A DNA stretch of 64,000 nt from Bacillus sp. CH30_1T (GTDB lineage Bacteria > Bacillota > Bacilli > Bacillales > Bacillaceae_B), in assembly GCF_008364765.1 (NCBI RefSeq), contig NZ_VTUY01000004.1:248001-312000 (forward strand), read 5' to 3'. Each line of letters opens with the position of its first letter. The stretch's first letter is position 1. Position numbers and translations under genes: made by a program. This document shows, piece by piece, positions 54,585-63,191 of the stretch. The notes under the pieces are model-generated. The model was given only the letters and a program-made list of their open reading frames with translations. It made no database searches and had not been told where the DNA came from.

Positions 54585-56471
54585 ATGGGGAAACAATATT
54601 ATACGATTGGAATGGCCGGACATATTGATCATGGAAAAACCACTCTCACAAAGGCACTGACTTCTGTCGATACTGATCGATTAAAGGAGGAAAAGGAGCG
54701 CAACATCTCGATTGAACCCGGGTTTGCCCCATTATATCAAGATGAAGATATGGAAATTTCTGTAGTAGATGTGCCTGGTCATGAGCGGTTTATTCGCCAG
54801 ATGATCGCAGGTGTGGCCGGCATCGATCTCGTTGTGTTAGTGGTAGCCGCAGACGAAGGTGTGATGCCGCAAACGAAGGAACACCTTGATATACTGGCGT
54901 TACTAGGAATCACTAAAGGCATTGTTGTGCTGACGAAAATATCGAAAGTTGAGGAAGAACTAAGGGATATGGCTCTTGAAGAAGTGATAGATGAGTTGAA
55001 GGGAACAGTGTTTGAAGGTGCCCATGTCTTGATGGCAGATAGTATATCAGGAGAGGGTGTCCAAGAGCTAAAACAGAAAGTCGTTAATGTATTAAAGAGC
55101 ATGACTTCAAGAAGTATCAGAGGAGATTTTCGTCTGCCGATTGATCAAGTTTTTACTGTAAAGGGTCAGGGAGCAGTCGTAAGAGGGACTGTTTTTGAAG
55201 GAACCTTGGAAACTGGAGAGGGAATAACCATATTACCTCAAGGAATACATACGAAAGCGAAACAAATTCAAGCCCATCATATGAAAGAGAGTAGTGCTTA
55301 TGCTGGTCAGCGTGCAGCGATAAATCTTTCTGGAGTGGATTACAAAGAATTGAGAAGAGGAAATGTACTCGTCACATCCACACATTTTACCGTGACCAAC
55401 ACGATTGATGTGTGTCTCGAAGTATTACATACAGTAAACCATCCTATAAAACAAAGAATGCCAGTTGTGGTTCATGTAGGAACTTCCGAAGTGATGGGGA
55501 GGCTCGTTTTTTTCGATCGAAATAAAGTCATTTCGGAAACCGACCCTATTCTATGTCAAATCCGGCTTAATGAATCGATTGTTGCCAAAAGAGGAGATCG
55601 TTTTATATTAAGAAGACCCTCTCCAATTGAAACTATCGGGGGAGGCTGGATTATTCAGCCGAATGGTGGGAAATACAAGTTCGGAAAGGAAACGATGGCC
55701 TTTCTTCAGTCTGAACGGCACGGTACACCTCAGGAAAGAGTTCTAAGGCTGGTTGAACAATACAAATGTGTGGATGAAGATTTCATCGTTAGAGAAGCAT
55801 CCATAACTCATAAAGACCTGCATGATATGCTGCAGGTTGATGATGAATGGATTGTATTTTCACAATCAAAGGTTACGCATATGAAAATAGTGGATGAATG
55901 CGTGAAATCGATCGACCAGATTCTTCGAGGATTCCATGAGGAGTTTCCTTTATTACAAGGGATCAATATTGGTGAGTTGAAGCAATCTTTAAAAAGGTAC
56001 ACAGGAGCTTTAGTGGACTATGCGATTGAGCAAAAACATTGGAAGCGAAACAGTGGTTTTCTTTGCTTAGAGGAATTCATTCCTCATTTACCACCTGAAT
56101 GGGAGAAACGATGCAATCAGCTCATTACCTTATTAGAGGCTGATGGTACACAAGTAAAAGACAAGGAAGAGTATTTTCATCAAGTAGGTATTCCTCTAAA
56201 ATGGCAGACTGATTTTTATCACTTTTTTATCCAGGAAAAGAAAATCGTGCCATTGGATGATAAAAAATCCTATTCCTATCAAGTTTTTATGAAAGCTGTT
56301 GAAGAATTAAAAGAAAAAACCGGCGATTTATTCGATATAGCAGATGCCAAAGCCGCTCTAGGATTATCCAGAAAATACTTGATCCCCTTTTTAGAAAAGC
56401 TGGATAAGGATGGTCTGACTTTAAGGACCCAGGGGATTCGTAAATGGATTGGAAATAGTATAAAGGGATGA
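54585..56471 (+). CDS. selB: Selenocysteine-specific elongation factor SelB
   Basis: SelB carries Sec-tRNA to UGA codons marked by a SECIS hairpin. The 628-aa protein has an EF-Tu-like GTPase domain (G1 GHIDHGKTT, G2 region RNISIEPGFAPL, G3 DVPGHE), domains II-III (TVKGQGAVVRGT; GGGWIIQP ends domain III) and four C-terminal winged helices (about 375-628) for SECIS binding. Oddity: the G4 motif reads TKIS (Ser120) where SelB/EF-Tu proteins normally have Asp in N/TKxD, the guanine-reading residue. GAAGGTGAGAGG precedes the ATG. A small membrane-protein gene precedes it and a Nudix gene follows after 7 bp. Confidence 0.95.
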   Translation: MGKQYYTIGMAGHIDHGKTTLTKALTSVDTDRLKEEKERNISIEPGFAPLYQDEDMEISVVDVPGHERFIRQMIAGVAGIDLVVLVVAADEGVMPQTKEHLDILALLGITKGIVVLTKISKVEEELRDMALEEVIDELKGTVFEGAHVLMADSISGEGVQELKQKVVNVLKSMTSRSIRGDFRLPIDQVFTVKGQGAVVRGTVFEGTLETGEGITILPQGIHTKAKQIQAHHMKESSAYAGQRAAINLSGVDYKELRRGNVLVTSTHFTVTNTIDVCLEVLHTVNHPIKQRMPVVVHVGTSEVMGRLVFFDRNKVISETDPILCQIRLNESIVAKRGDRFILRRPSPIETIGGGWIIQPNGGKYKFGKETMAFLQSERHGTPQERVLRLVEQYKCVDEDFIVREASITHKDLHDMLQVDDEWIVFSQSKVTHMKIVDECVKSIDQILRGFHEEFPLLQGINIGELKQSLKRYTGALVDYAIEQKHWKRNSGFLCLEEFIPHLPPEWEKRCNQLITLLEADGTQVKDKEEYFHQVGIPLKWQTDFYHFFIQEKKIVPLDDKKSYSYQVFMKAVEELKEKTGDLFDIADAKAALGLSRKYLIPFLEKLDKDGLTLRTQGIRKWIGNSIKG

Positions 56472-56478
56472 AGAATGA

Positions 56479-56952
56479 ATGAAGGTAGAAACAGTGATGT
56501 ATTCGTTAGTAATGATACAGCGTGGGGACAAAGTGCTGTTATTAAATAGGCCGGCGAAGAAAGAATATCCTGGTTACATTGCACCGGGAGGTAAAATTGA
56601 CTTCCCCGAAAGTCCTGCAGCAGGTGCAATCCGAGAGGTAAGAGAAGAGACAGGTTTACAGGTAGAAAAATTAAGGTATAAAGGGTTAGATGAATACGTT
56701 GTACCAGAAAAGGGATTTCGATATATCGTGTATAATTACCTTGCCTATGAAACCACAGGTGAGCTCCTCGAAAACCCTCCTGAAGGTGAATTGGTTTGGG
56801 TCTCAAAGTCAGAAGCCTTAGATTTACCGATGCAGCATTTTTTTAAACGAAAATTCCCTTTGTTTTTCGAGACAGGGACTTTTGAAATCCACACCTCCTG
56901 GAATGGAATCGATAAAGAGACTGCTGAGGTGACGATTCGCCAATTGTCATAA
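56479..56952 (+). CDS. Nudix hydrolase (MutT-like)
   Basis: A 157-aa Nudix enzyme. The box GGKIDFPESPAAGAIREVRE followed by ETGL fits Gx5Ex7REUxEExGU with all metal-binding glutamates. The N-terminus (VETVMYSLVMIQRGDKVLLL) resembles 8-oxo-dGTP diphosphatases such as B. subtilis YtkD/MutT relatives, but substrate cannot be fixed. It starts 7 bp after the selB stop, so it is probably co-transcribed with selB. Confidence 0.88.
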   Translation: MKVETVMYSLVMIQRGDKVLLLNRPAKKEYPGYIAPGGKIDFPESPAAGAIREVREETGLQVEKLRYKGLDEYVVPEKGFRYIVYNYLAYETTGELLENPPEGELVWVSKSEALDLPMQHFFKRKFPLFFETGTFEIHTSWNGIDKETAEVTIRQLS

Positions 56953-57030
56953 TGCTTCTCTTTCAAACAAATATCATCGTAAATAAACTAAAACATCGTT
57001 GTAGATTAGAGGAAAGTAGGAAAAAGAATC

Positions 57031-57588
57031 ATGAAAGAATTATGGAGCGCATTTGGATGGGTTCTTCCAATTATTATGGTTGTGACGATTTCCCTTATCT
57101 TTGCGGTCTCCTTTTGGAAGAAAAGAAAGGGTAAGGGCAGATGGATGAATTTACTGCCTGTTCTGTTTACGTGTATAACGATTGGAGCGATCTGTTTAAT
57201 CACCTTGACCCCTTTGACAGGTGGAAATGTTTCAGAGGGATCCGTGAATTTTGATCCATTTTCTAATTTGAAGTTGAATTTAATTTACCGGAATCATTTA
57301 GATGTGCCCATTCGAAACTTGATGGCCAATATATTATTGTTCATTCCATTAACCTTTTTTATTGCTTGGTGGATGAGGCGGTCGAAGCAGATTATTCTGA
57401 TGGTTACATTTATCGGAGCACTTTTCTCCTTTGGAATTGAGTTTGCTCAATACTATCTTCCATTAGGAAGAGCAACCGATATTGATGATTGGATAATGAA
57501 TACATTTGGTTCATTTATTGGTGGACTCCTTTTTGTGTTCGCACGCTTAATCTATAATCTATTGAGAATCAATAAGAAGATAAATTGA
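57031..57588 (+). CDS. VanZ-family membrane protein
   Basis: A 185-aa membrane protein with five helices. The VanZ signature is present: ITLTPLTGG after helix 2, NLMANILLFIPLTFFIAWW, and GIEFAQYYLPLGRATDIDDW followed by NTFGSFIGGLL. VanZ proteins are linked to low-level teicoplanin resistance and to unknown envelope functions. Start ATG 57031 has a weak SD (GGAAAGTAGG further up). A terminator follows. Confidence 0.88.
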   Translation: MKELWSAFGWVLPIIMVVTISLIFAVSFWKKRKGKGRWMNLLPVLFTCITIGAICLITLTPLTGGNVSEGSVNFDPFSNLKLNLIYRNHLDVPIRNLMANILLFIPLTFFIAWWMRRSKQIILMVTFIGALFSFGIEFAQYYLPLGRATDIDDWIMNTFGSFIGGLLFVFARLIYNLLRINKKIN

Positions 57589-57621
57589 GAGTATTAACGT
57601 TATGTTAATGCTCTTTTTTTC
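57588..57621 (+). terminator. VanZ gene terminator
   Basis: GAGAGTATTAAC/GTTAATGCTCT stem with one T-G pair, followed by T7. Confidence 0.8.
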
Positions 57622-57734
57622 GGTAAATACTATGAAGGAACAAAAGATGCCTGGAACTTAGATATATTTTGGATGGAAATGTATAGTCCTTCTCCTTAAA
57701 CAAATGCTAACACATATAAAGGAGGTGAGTTCTC

Positions 57735-58948
57735 TTGCTGAAAATAGGATTTAAAGCAATCGTGATCACGGCTCCTTGTATCTCGATTTTGTTCTTCATC
57801 ATGCACTGGGACGTGAAACAAGGTGTAAAAAACTATTCGAGAACTCACCCCATTACGGAAACCCTCTCTCATAAAGCTGCAATCAATGTCTACAATTCGG
57901 GGAAGGATTTATATGAAAAATTGTTTGAGGATATTAAAATAGCAAATGAGCTGGTTTGGATTCATTTTTTCATTATCAGGGACGATCAGATTTCCAACGA
58001 GTTTTTTGATTTGCTGATTGATAAGGCTAAGGAAGGGGTAGATGTTCGATTGTCTGTTGACTTCCTTGGTTCAGATATTAAGAAGGAAAGTATAAAGAGG
58101 ATGGAAGAAGGAGGGATGAAGATTGTCAAAAGCAGGCCTCTATCCCCAAAGAACTTCTTTTATTCCCTTCATCATCGGAACCACCGCAGGCTCATTTCCA
58201 TTGATCAAAGAATTGCCTATATTGGTGGCTTAAATATGGGTCATGAATATTTAGGGAAAGACCCTAAACTTGGGTACTGGAGGGACTATCAGATACGGTT
58301 GGAGGGTGAGGCAGGAATTGAGGTGGCCCAGCAGTTTAAAAGGGACTGGATCGAGGATGGGGCAGAAAGTATGGAAGCGTACACCTTTCTCTTCCTTCAA
58401 ATGAAAATGAGGGGAGCAGCGTTCAATTCTTGTTCTCAACAGGAGACAGTATTGTAGATAAGACAGTAAACTGGATTAACAGTTCGGAAGAGAGTGTCAC
58501 AATTACAACGCCATATTTTTTACCAAATGGGAAACTTATTTCAGCTTTAAAGAAAGCAGTGAAGCGTGGGGTAAAAGTGAAGATCCTTATTCCGAACGAT
58601 ACAGATGCTTGGTTCACAAAGCCGCCTAGTTACAGAATAGAGAAAACCTTGATAGAGAGCGGAGTGGACTTTTATTTATATGAAAAAGGATTTTTCCACG
58701 GTAAAGTGCTTGTCATTGATCATCAATGGGCAGATATAGGTACAGCCAATTGGGATTCACGGAGCTTCTACTTAAATGATGAAAGCAACTGCATCATTAT
58801 CGATGTAAGAGTTGCTGCCGAACTAGAATCACTCATACTAAATGACATTAATGATAGTGAAAAATTGACCATTAAGGCTTTTAATGAACTCCCTGCCTGG
58901 CAAAAAGCGCTCCGTAAAACGCCTGAATGGGTGTATTATTATTTCTAA
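57735..58948 (+). pseudogene. Cardiolipin synthase-like phospholipase D protein, interrupted by a frameshift
   Basis: Two overlapping frames together make a protein of about 400 aa, the size of B. subtilis YwjE/ClsB-type minor cardiolipin synthases. Frame A (57735-58457, TTG start 7 nt after AAAGGAGGTGA) holds one membrane helix and the first PLD motif HHRNHRRLISID; frame B (to 58948) holds TPYFLPNGKLISALKKAVKR and the second motif FHGKVLVID. The switch is a -1 shift near 58385-58400; in frame B the sequence continues sensibly as PSNENEGSSVQFLFSTGD. The first motif has Arg in place of the HKD lysine. The frame A stop is TAG. Either a broken gene or a sequencing error. Confidence 0.85.
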
Positions 58949-59037
58949 GAATCAATAATTTTTATTGAATAAGAAAATATGGTAAAGTGATTTCATATCC
59001 TATAAAGAATACACCTTACTGAAGAAAGGGATTGTCC

Positions 59038-59217
59038 ATGAGCGAGCTCTTGTTTGTATCTTTGTTTATTCTTTCGTTATTGGCTTTTAAGTTTTTTAAC
59101 GTGTTAAAGAAGAAACATGTATCAAAGTCTCACAAGTCTGTAGCAGTTAGTATCGTGATCTTTTCTGTTATCGGTATGATGTTGACGGTCCTCTTTTATC
59201 TTCCAAATGCATCTTAG
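59038..59217 (+). CDS. Small two-helix membrane protein (59 aa)
   Basis: ATG 59038 lies 7 nt after AGAAAGGG; a TTG at 59032 is less well placed. The product has two hydrophobic segments (about 3-22 and 36-57) separated by a strongly basic loop (KKKHVSKSHKS). I do not recognise a family. It is followed by a clear terminator, which supports it being a transcribed gene. Confidence 0.65.
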   Translation: MSELLFVSLFILSLLAFKFFNVLKKKHVSKSHKSVAVSIVIFSVIGMMLTVLFYLPNAS

Positions 59218-59251
59218 AAAGCAACCTCTATAAACTGATTTAAGGAATAAT

Positions 59252-59282
59252 CACACGAGAGAAGCGTTCTCGTGTGTTTTTT
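59252..59282 (+). terminator. Terminator of the 59-aa gene
   Basis: CACACGAGA/TCTCGTGTG stem with 7-nt loop and T6. Confidence 0.88.
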
Positions 59283-59480
59283 GTTAATAAAAGAATTGGT
59301 GCTTACTAAATGGACAGCTATAATCAGTAAGGAGTTGTTCGTCTTTGTAATAAACGTATCTGCTTTCTTTCGGCCGTGAATTTGATATGATAAGAGAAGG
59401 TTTGTTTCATGTAAGTAAGATTGTGACTTAAGCATAAATGTCGAACATAAATGTACGAAAGGCAATAAAGGAGAATATAG

Positions 59481-60137
59481 ATGAAAGCTGCAATAATTTT
59501 TGACATGGATGGAACGTTATTTCAAACGGATCGTATTCTTGAAGCTTCACTTCATGATACCTTTCAACGACTAAGAGATGAAGGAATGTGGAAAGCTGAT
59601 ACACCTCTTGTTGTATACAGAGAAATAATGGGTGTCCCTCTCTCTGTTGTGTGGAAATCACTTTTACCTCATCATCCCTTACATGTACATGGTAAAGTGA
59701 ATGATGTATTTCATGAAAAACTGATTGATAATATTCAGAAAGGAAATGGAGCCCTCTATCCACATACGGTGGAACTATTAACTTATTTATCAGGGAGAGG
59801 GTTTCCGATCTTTGTGGCAAGCAATGGATATCCTCAGTATTTAAAGACGATCGTGGAGTACTTTCGTTTGGATCAATGGATCTTGGACTGCTACAGCATT
59901 CAGGAAATACATTCAGATGACAAAGGGGAGTTGATTCGAAAAATCAAGGAAGATCATAATCTGACACATGGGATTGTGATTGCAGATAGATTGTCTGACT
60001 TTAAAGGAGCAGAGGCAAATCACTTTCTTTCGATAGGTTGTGCTTTTGATTTTTCTCAGGAAAAAGAATTAAGTGAAGCGGATATTGTGGTTGAAGATCT
60101 CTTGGAGGTTAAAGAATATCTGGAGGAAATGAAATAA
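59481..60137 (+). CDS. HAD-family phosphatase
   Basis: A 218-aa haloacid-dehalogenase-type hydrolase: motif I FDMDGTLFQTD (nucleophile Asp8), motif II FVASNG, motif III Lys in DDKGELIRKI and motif IV IADRLSDFKGA. A helical cap lies between motifs I and II, as in phosphoglycolate phosphatase-like and PpaX-like enzymes. AAAGGAG precedes the ATG. A Nudix gene follows after 13 bp, suggesting a two-gene unit for metabolite or nucleotide clean-up. Substrate unknown. Confidence 0.9.
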   Translation: MKAAIIFDMDGTLFQTDRILEASLHDTFQRLRDEGMWKADTPLVVYREIMGVPLSVVWKSLLPHHPLHVHGKVNDVFHEKLIDNIQKGNGALYPHTVELLTYLSGRGFPIFVASNGYPQYLKTIVEYFRLDQWILDCYSIQEIHSDDKGELIRKIKEDHNLTHGIVIADRLSDFKGAEANHFLSIGCAFDFSQEKELSEADIVVEDLLEVKEYLEEMK

Positions 60138-60150
60138 AGGAGGGATCCGG

Positions 60151-60777
60151 GTGGAGGATGAACAACTAGCCGTATTTGATGAATACGGTAATAGAATTGG
60201 AATAGCCAGTCGTTCCGAGGTGCATAAAAAGGGATATTGGCATGAAACCTTTCATTGCTGGCTTGCGCATATTAATGAAAGTAGTGGAGAGACCAATATT
60301 TATTTCCAACTGAGAAGTGATAAGAAAAAGGATTTCCCCCGCTTACTTGATGTTACGGCCGCTGGACATATCTTGTCACAGGAGAATATTGAAGACGGTG
60401 TGAGAGAAGTTCATGAAGAGCTTGGACTTCCTATCACGATAAATGAACTGCGATCATTAGGAATTGTAAAAGGTCAGTTAATTCAACGGGGTATGATCGA
60501 TCGGGAACTGACTCACGTATTCCTTTATTCCAAGCCGGTTGCATATGACGAGTTTCAACTTCAGTTAGAAGAAGTGTCCGGTATTTTCCATTCAAGTATA
60601 CAAGACTTTAAAGCGCTCCTTCAACAAACGAAAGAGGAAATCGACGTAGAAGGATTTCTTGTTACTGGTACAGGGGAAAAGGACTTCATTAAGCAAAGGG
60701 TGAGTTACCATCACTTTGTTCCACATGAAAGGTCCTACCTTCTTGAAATTATTGAGCGCATATCGGCTCATCTTTAG
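60151..60777 (+). CDS. Nudix hydrolase (isopentenyl-isomerase-like subgroup)
   Basis: A 208-aa Nudix protein with the lead LAVFDEYGNRIGIASRSEVH and KGYWHETFHCWL, typical of the group related to isopentenyl diphosphate isomerase. The Nudix box AGHILSQENIEDGVREVHEE followed by LGL retains the REVHEELG core. GTG start 60151 follows AAAGGAGGG at 6 nt. Co-transcribed with the HAD phosphatase. Members of this group often have no known substrate. Confidence 0.85.
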   Translation: MEDEQLAVFDEYGNRIGIASRSEVHKKGYWHETFHCWLAHINESSGETNIYFQLRSDKKKDFPRLLDVTAAGHILSQENIEDGVREVHEELGLPITINELRSLGIVKGQLIQRGMIDRELTHVFLYSKPVAYDEFQLQLEEVSGIFHSSIQDFKALLQQTKEEIDVEGFLVTGTGEKDFIKQRVSYHHFVPHERSYLLEIIERISAHL

Positions 60778-60873
60778 AAATTAATTCGTCCTTCCCATAG
60801 TCAATGTGGATAATAAAGGCTATTATAGTAATCTAGTACATACATAATGTGAAAAGAGAGTAGGAGGACACAC

Positions 60874-61500
60874 TTGAACGGCACAGCACATATGGCAATT
60901 GGAGCAGCAACAGGATTTATTGTGGCCAACTCATTTGGATCTGGTCCTGACATAACGGCCGCACTTGTGGCAATAGGCGGAATATCCGGACTCATGCCTG
61001 ATATGGATATTGACGGAAAGCTTAGTAACAAGGTTACTATTTCACCTAAAATGATCAGAGCAGTGGCACCAATCATTGGGTTTCTAATGATGGTATACAG
61101 CTATCTGGAAGGAATCGGAAAAGAACGATGGCTTGGTATTGGATATGGTGCAGGAATGATGATTCTCGCAAGTTTCATTACCCAGAGAAGAATGCTGATG
61201 ATTACGGGCATCGGTGTGACAGCATGCGGTTGGCAGTTGAATGAAACATGGTTATGGTTGTTAGGTATTTATATTTTCATTGCCTCATTCGTTTCACATC
61301 GAAGTTATACTCACTCTGTACTTGGAATTGTGTATTATGGCATGATTGCTCATTATCTAGAGTCATCTTTAATGATTGATGGGGTATTTGAAGCATGTGT
61401 AATTGGATATGCCAGTCACCTGATCGCGGATATGAAATTTCTTCCTTTCAATAAGAGAGGCGTAAAGCTTTTCCTTCCCCTTTCATCCAAAGAAATTTAA
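60874..61500 (+). CDS. YdjM-family membrane-bound metal-dependent hydrolase
   Basis: A 208-aa membrane protein with five or six helices and the DUF457/YdjM motifs: MNGTAHMAIGAATGF (His6), GLMPDMDID, HRSYTHSVLG and GYASHLIADM. The conserved His and Asp residues line up as a metal site at the membrane face. TTG start lies 7 nt after AGGAGGA. Function is unknown; B. subtilis YvsG is a relative. Monocistronic before the trpS leader. Confidence 0.85.
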   Translation: MNGTAHMAIGAATGFIVANSFGSGPDITAALVAIGGISGLMPDMDIDGKLSNKVTISPKMIRAVAPIIGFLMMVYSYLEGIGKERWLGIGYGAGMMILASFITQRRMLMITGIGVTACGWQLNETWLWLLGIYIFIASFVSHRSYTHSVLGIVYYGMIAHYLESSLMIDGVFEACVIGYASHLIADMKFLPFNKRGVKLFLPLSSKEI

Positions 61501-61517
61501 AATGTGTTTACACCCAC

Positions 61518-61546
61518 TTGACCATTATTTCCCGATACATTAAAAT
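61518..61546 (+). promoter_or_regulatory. Sigma-A promoter of the trpS leader
   Basis: TTGACC (61518-61523), 17-bp spacer, TAAAAT (61541-61546). Confidence 0.75.
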
Positions 61547-61560
61547 AATGGAAACATATT

Positions 61561-61832
61561 AAATAGTTAAATGCGATGAGGAAGAAGAGTAGACGAACGA
61601 AACATTTCAGAGAGCTGATGGCTGGTGAGAATCAGTATGGTGAAATCGTTGAATGGGCTTTTGAGCATCCAGGCTGAAATTAAGTAGGTTATGGCGGAAG
61701 GTCTCACCGATAAAAGAGACGATGTATCGAAGGCGACTTCTGTACAGATGAGTGCGTTTACTAAAGTGTAAGCGAATAAAGGTGGCACCACGGGTTTCCC
61801 GTCCTTTTTTAGAGGATGGGAAGCCCTTTTTG
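61561..61832 (+). promoter_or_regulatory. Tryptophan T-box riboswitch with terminator, trpS leader
   Basis: Stem I carries AGTAGA at its base, an AGAGAG bulge region, distal GGTGAGA, and on the 3' side GAA followed by the specifier TGG (61654-61656), the Trp codon. The T-box AAGGTGGCACCACGG lies at 61779-61793 with TGGC (61783-61786), which pairs to a GCCA tRNA end. The competing terminator GGGTTTCCCGTCC/GGATGGGAAGCCC spans 61792-61826 and is followed by T. Uncharged tRNA-Trp should allow read-through into trpS. Confidence 0.95.
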
Positions 61833-61869
61833 TGTTTATATTTATTATTTTTCAGCGGAGGGAATTGTT

Positions 61870-62868
61870 ATGAAAAAACAAGTTCTGACTGGTATTAAAC
61901 CAACAGGCCGTATTCATTTGGGGAATTATATTGGTGCAATCAAACCGGCATTACAATTGGCAGAGAACCAATCCTACAACACAGCTTATTTTGTAGCGGA
62001 TTATCATGGTTTAACGAAAATAAATGATCATAATGAAATGAAACAATTATCTTATGGAGTAGCAGCAGCTTGGTTAGCATTAGGCTTGGATCATGAGAGA
62101 GCGGTCTTTTACCGTCAATCCGATGTACCTGAAATCTTTGAATTGAGCTGGATCCTGTCTTGTTTTGCACCTAAAGGATTAATGAACAGGGCCCATGCAT
62201 ATAAATCATTGGTCGAAGAAAATGAAAAAAGCGGCAAAGATGTAGATGCTGGAGTCAACATGGGATTATTCACTTATCCAATTTTAATGGCAGCTGATAT
62301 TTTACTCTTTCAAACCGAGATGGTCCCTGTTGGAAAAGATCAGATACAACATGTTGAAATCGCCCGTGACATAGCTGAAAGCTTTAACAAACAATATGGA
62401 GAACTATTTGTCATCCCTGAATATGTCATTCAAGAAGAAACGGCCGTACTCCCGGGACTCGACGGACGTAAGATGAGTAAAAGCTATAACAACACCATTC
62501 CATTATTTGAAGAACCAAAAAAGCTTCAAAAATTAATCAATAAAATCAAAACAGATTCTACACCCCCTGAAGAGCCTAAGGATCCTGACTCCTCCATCAT
62601 TTTTACGCTATATAATGAATTTGCAACCTCCGATCAAGTTGAAGAAATGAGAAGGAGATTTCAAGAAGGAATAGGGTGGGGAGAAGCGAAAAAAGAGCTA
62701 TTCCAAGTAATGAATTCTTTTATCGAAGAACCAAGATCGAAATATGAAGAACTGATGGCGAGTCCCCATTTGCTGGATGCAATCTTACAAAATGGAGCAA
62801 ATGAAGCACGGGAAAAAACAATTCCATTCATGAAAGAGATTAAAAGGAAAATAGGAATTTATCATTGA
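61870..62868 (+). CDS. trpS: Tryptophanyl-tRNA synthetase
   Basis: Class I aminoacyl-tRNA synthetase charging tRNA-Trp. The 332-aa protein has the HIGH-like motif TGRIHLGNYIGA at its N-terminus, the tryptophan-pocket region MGLFTYPILMAADILLFQTE, and KMSKS in GRKMSKSYNN. Start ATG 61870 follows CGGAGGG; the longer frame from 61816 begins inside the T-box terminator and is rejected. Regulation is by the T-box upstream. Confidence 0.98.
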   Translation: MKKQVLTGIKPTGRIHLGNYIGAIKPALQLAENQSYNTAYFVADYHGLTKINDHNEMKQLSYGVAAAWLALGLDHERAVFYRQSDVPEIFELSWILSCFAPKGLMNRAHAYKSLVEENEKSGKDVDAGVNMGLFTYPILMAADILLFQTEMVPVGKDQIQHVEIARDIAESFNKQYGELFVIPEYVIQEETAVLPGLDGRKMSKSYNNTIPLFEEPKKLQKLINKIKTDSTPPEEPKDPDSSIIFTLYNEFATSDQVEEMRRRFQEGIGWGEAKKELFQVMNSFIEEPRSKYEELMASPHLLDAILQNGANEAREKTIPFMKEIKRKIGIYH

Positions 62869-62929
62869 AATAGAACAAGGTAGTAAAGCGCAATAGTCAT
62901 TTTGTTTTTCAGATAATTCATAATTCTCA

Positions 62930-62956
62930 TTGACATTTCTTCTTCTTTGTTATAAG
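62930..62956 (+). promoter_or_regulatory. Likely promoter of the SAM-riboswitch transcript
   Basis: TTGACA (62930-62935) and TATAAG (62951-62956) with a short 15-bp spacer; TAAGTT two bases on gives 17 bp. Confidence 0.55.
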
Positions 62957-62993
62957 TTATGGGAAAGTTATTTTTCACAAAATCATATAGTTT

Positions 62994-63098
62994 CTTATCA
63001 AGAGAGGTAGAGGGACTGGCCCGAAGACACCTCAGCAACCAGCCAAAGTTATAGGTATGGTGCTAATTCCAGCAAGTTGATGTCAACTTGGACGATAA
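62994..63098 (+). promoter_or_regulatory. SAM-I riboswitch (S box) aptamer
   Basis: P1 pairs CTTATC (62994-62999) with GATAAG (63093-63098). The S-box core is clear: AGAGAGGTAGAGGGACTGGC, CCGAAGACACCTCAGCAACC, GGTGCTAATTCC and GTTGATGTCAAC stem (P4). It should bind S-adenosylmethionine and favour the terminator just downstream, switching off metI when SAM is abundant. Confidence 0.97.
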
Positions 63099-63116
63099 GA
63101 GGGAGAACGAACGTAT

Positions 63117-63149
63117 AAAACCTTCTTATTTTCATTAAGAAGGTTTTTT
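63117..63149 (+). terminator. SAM riboswitch expression-platform terminator
   Basis: AAAACCTTCTTA/TAAGAAGGTTTT stem with 7-nt loop and T run, between the aptamer and the metI start. Confidence 0.92.
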
Positions 63150-63191
63150 GTTTTTTCCCTTTTCGTATTCAAGATAGAAAAGGAGAGAAGA

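Noticed and set aside
58430..58457. Selenocysteine or recoding as the explanation of the split cardiolipin synthase-like gene
   Set aside because: The first frame ends in TAG, not TGA, and the continuation is in another frame with no slippery heptamer or evident downstream pseudoknot.
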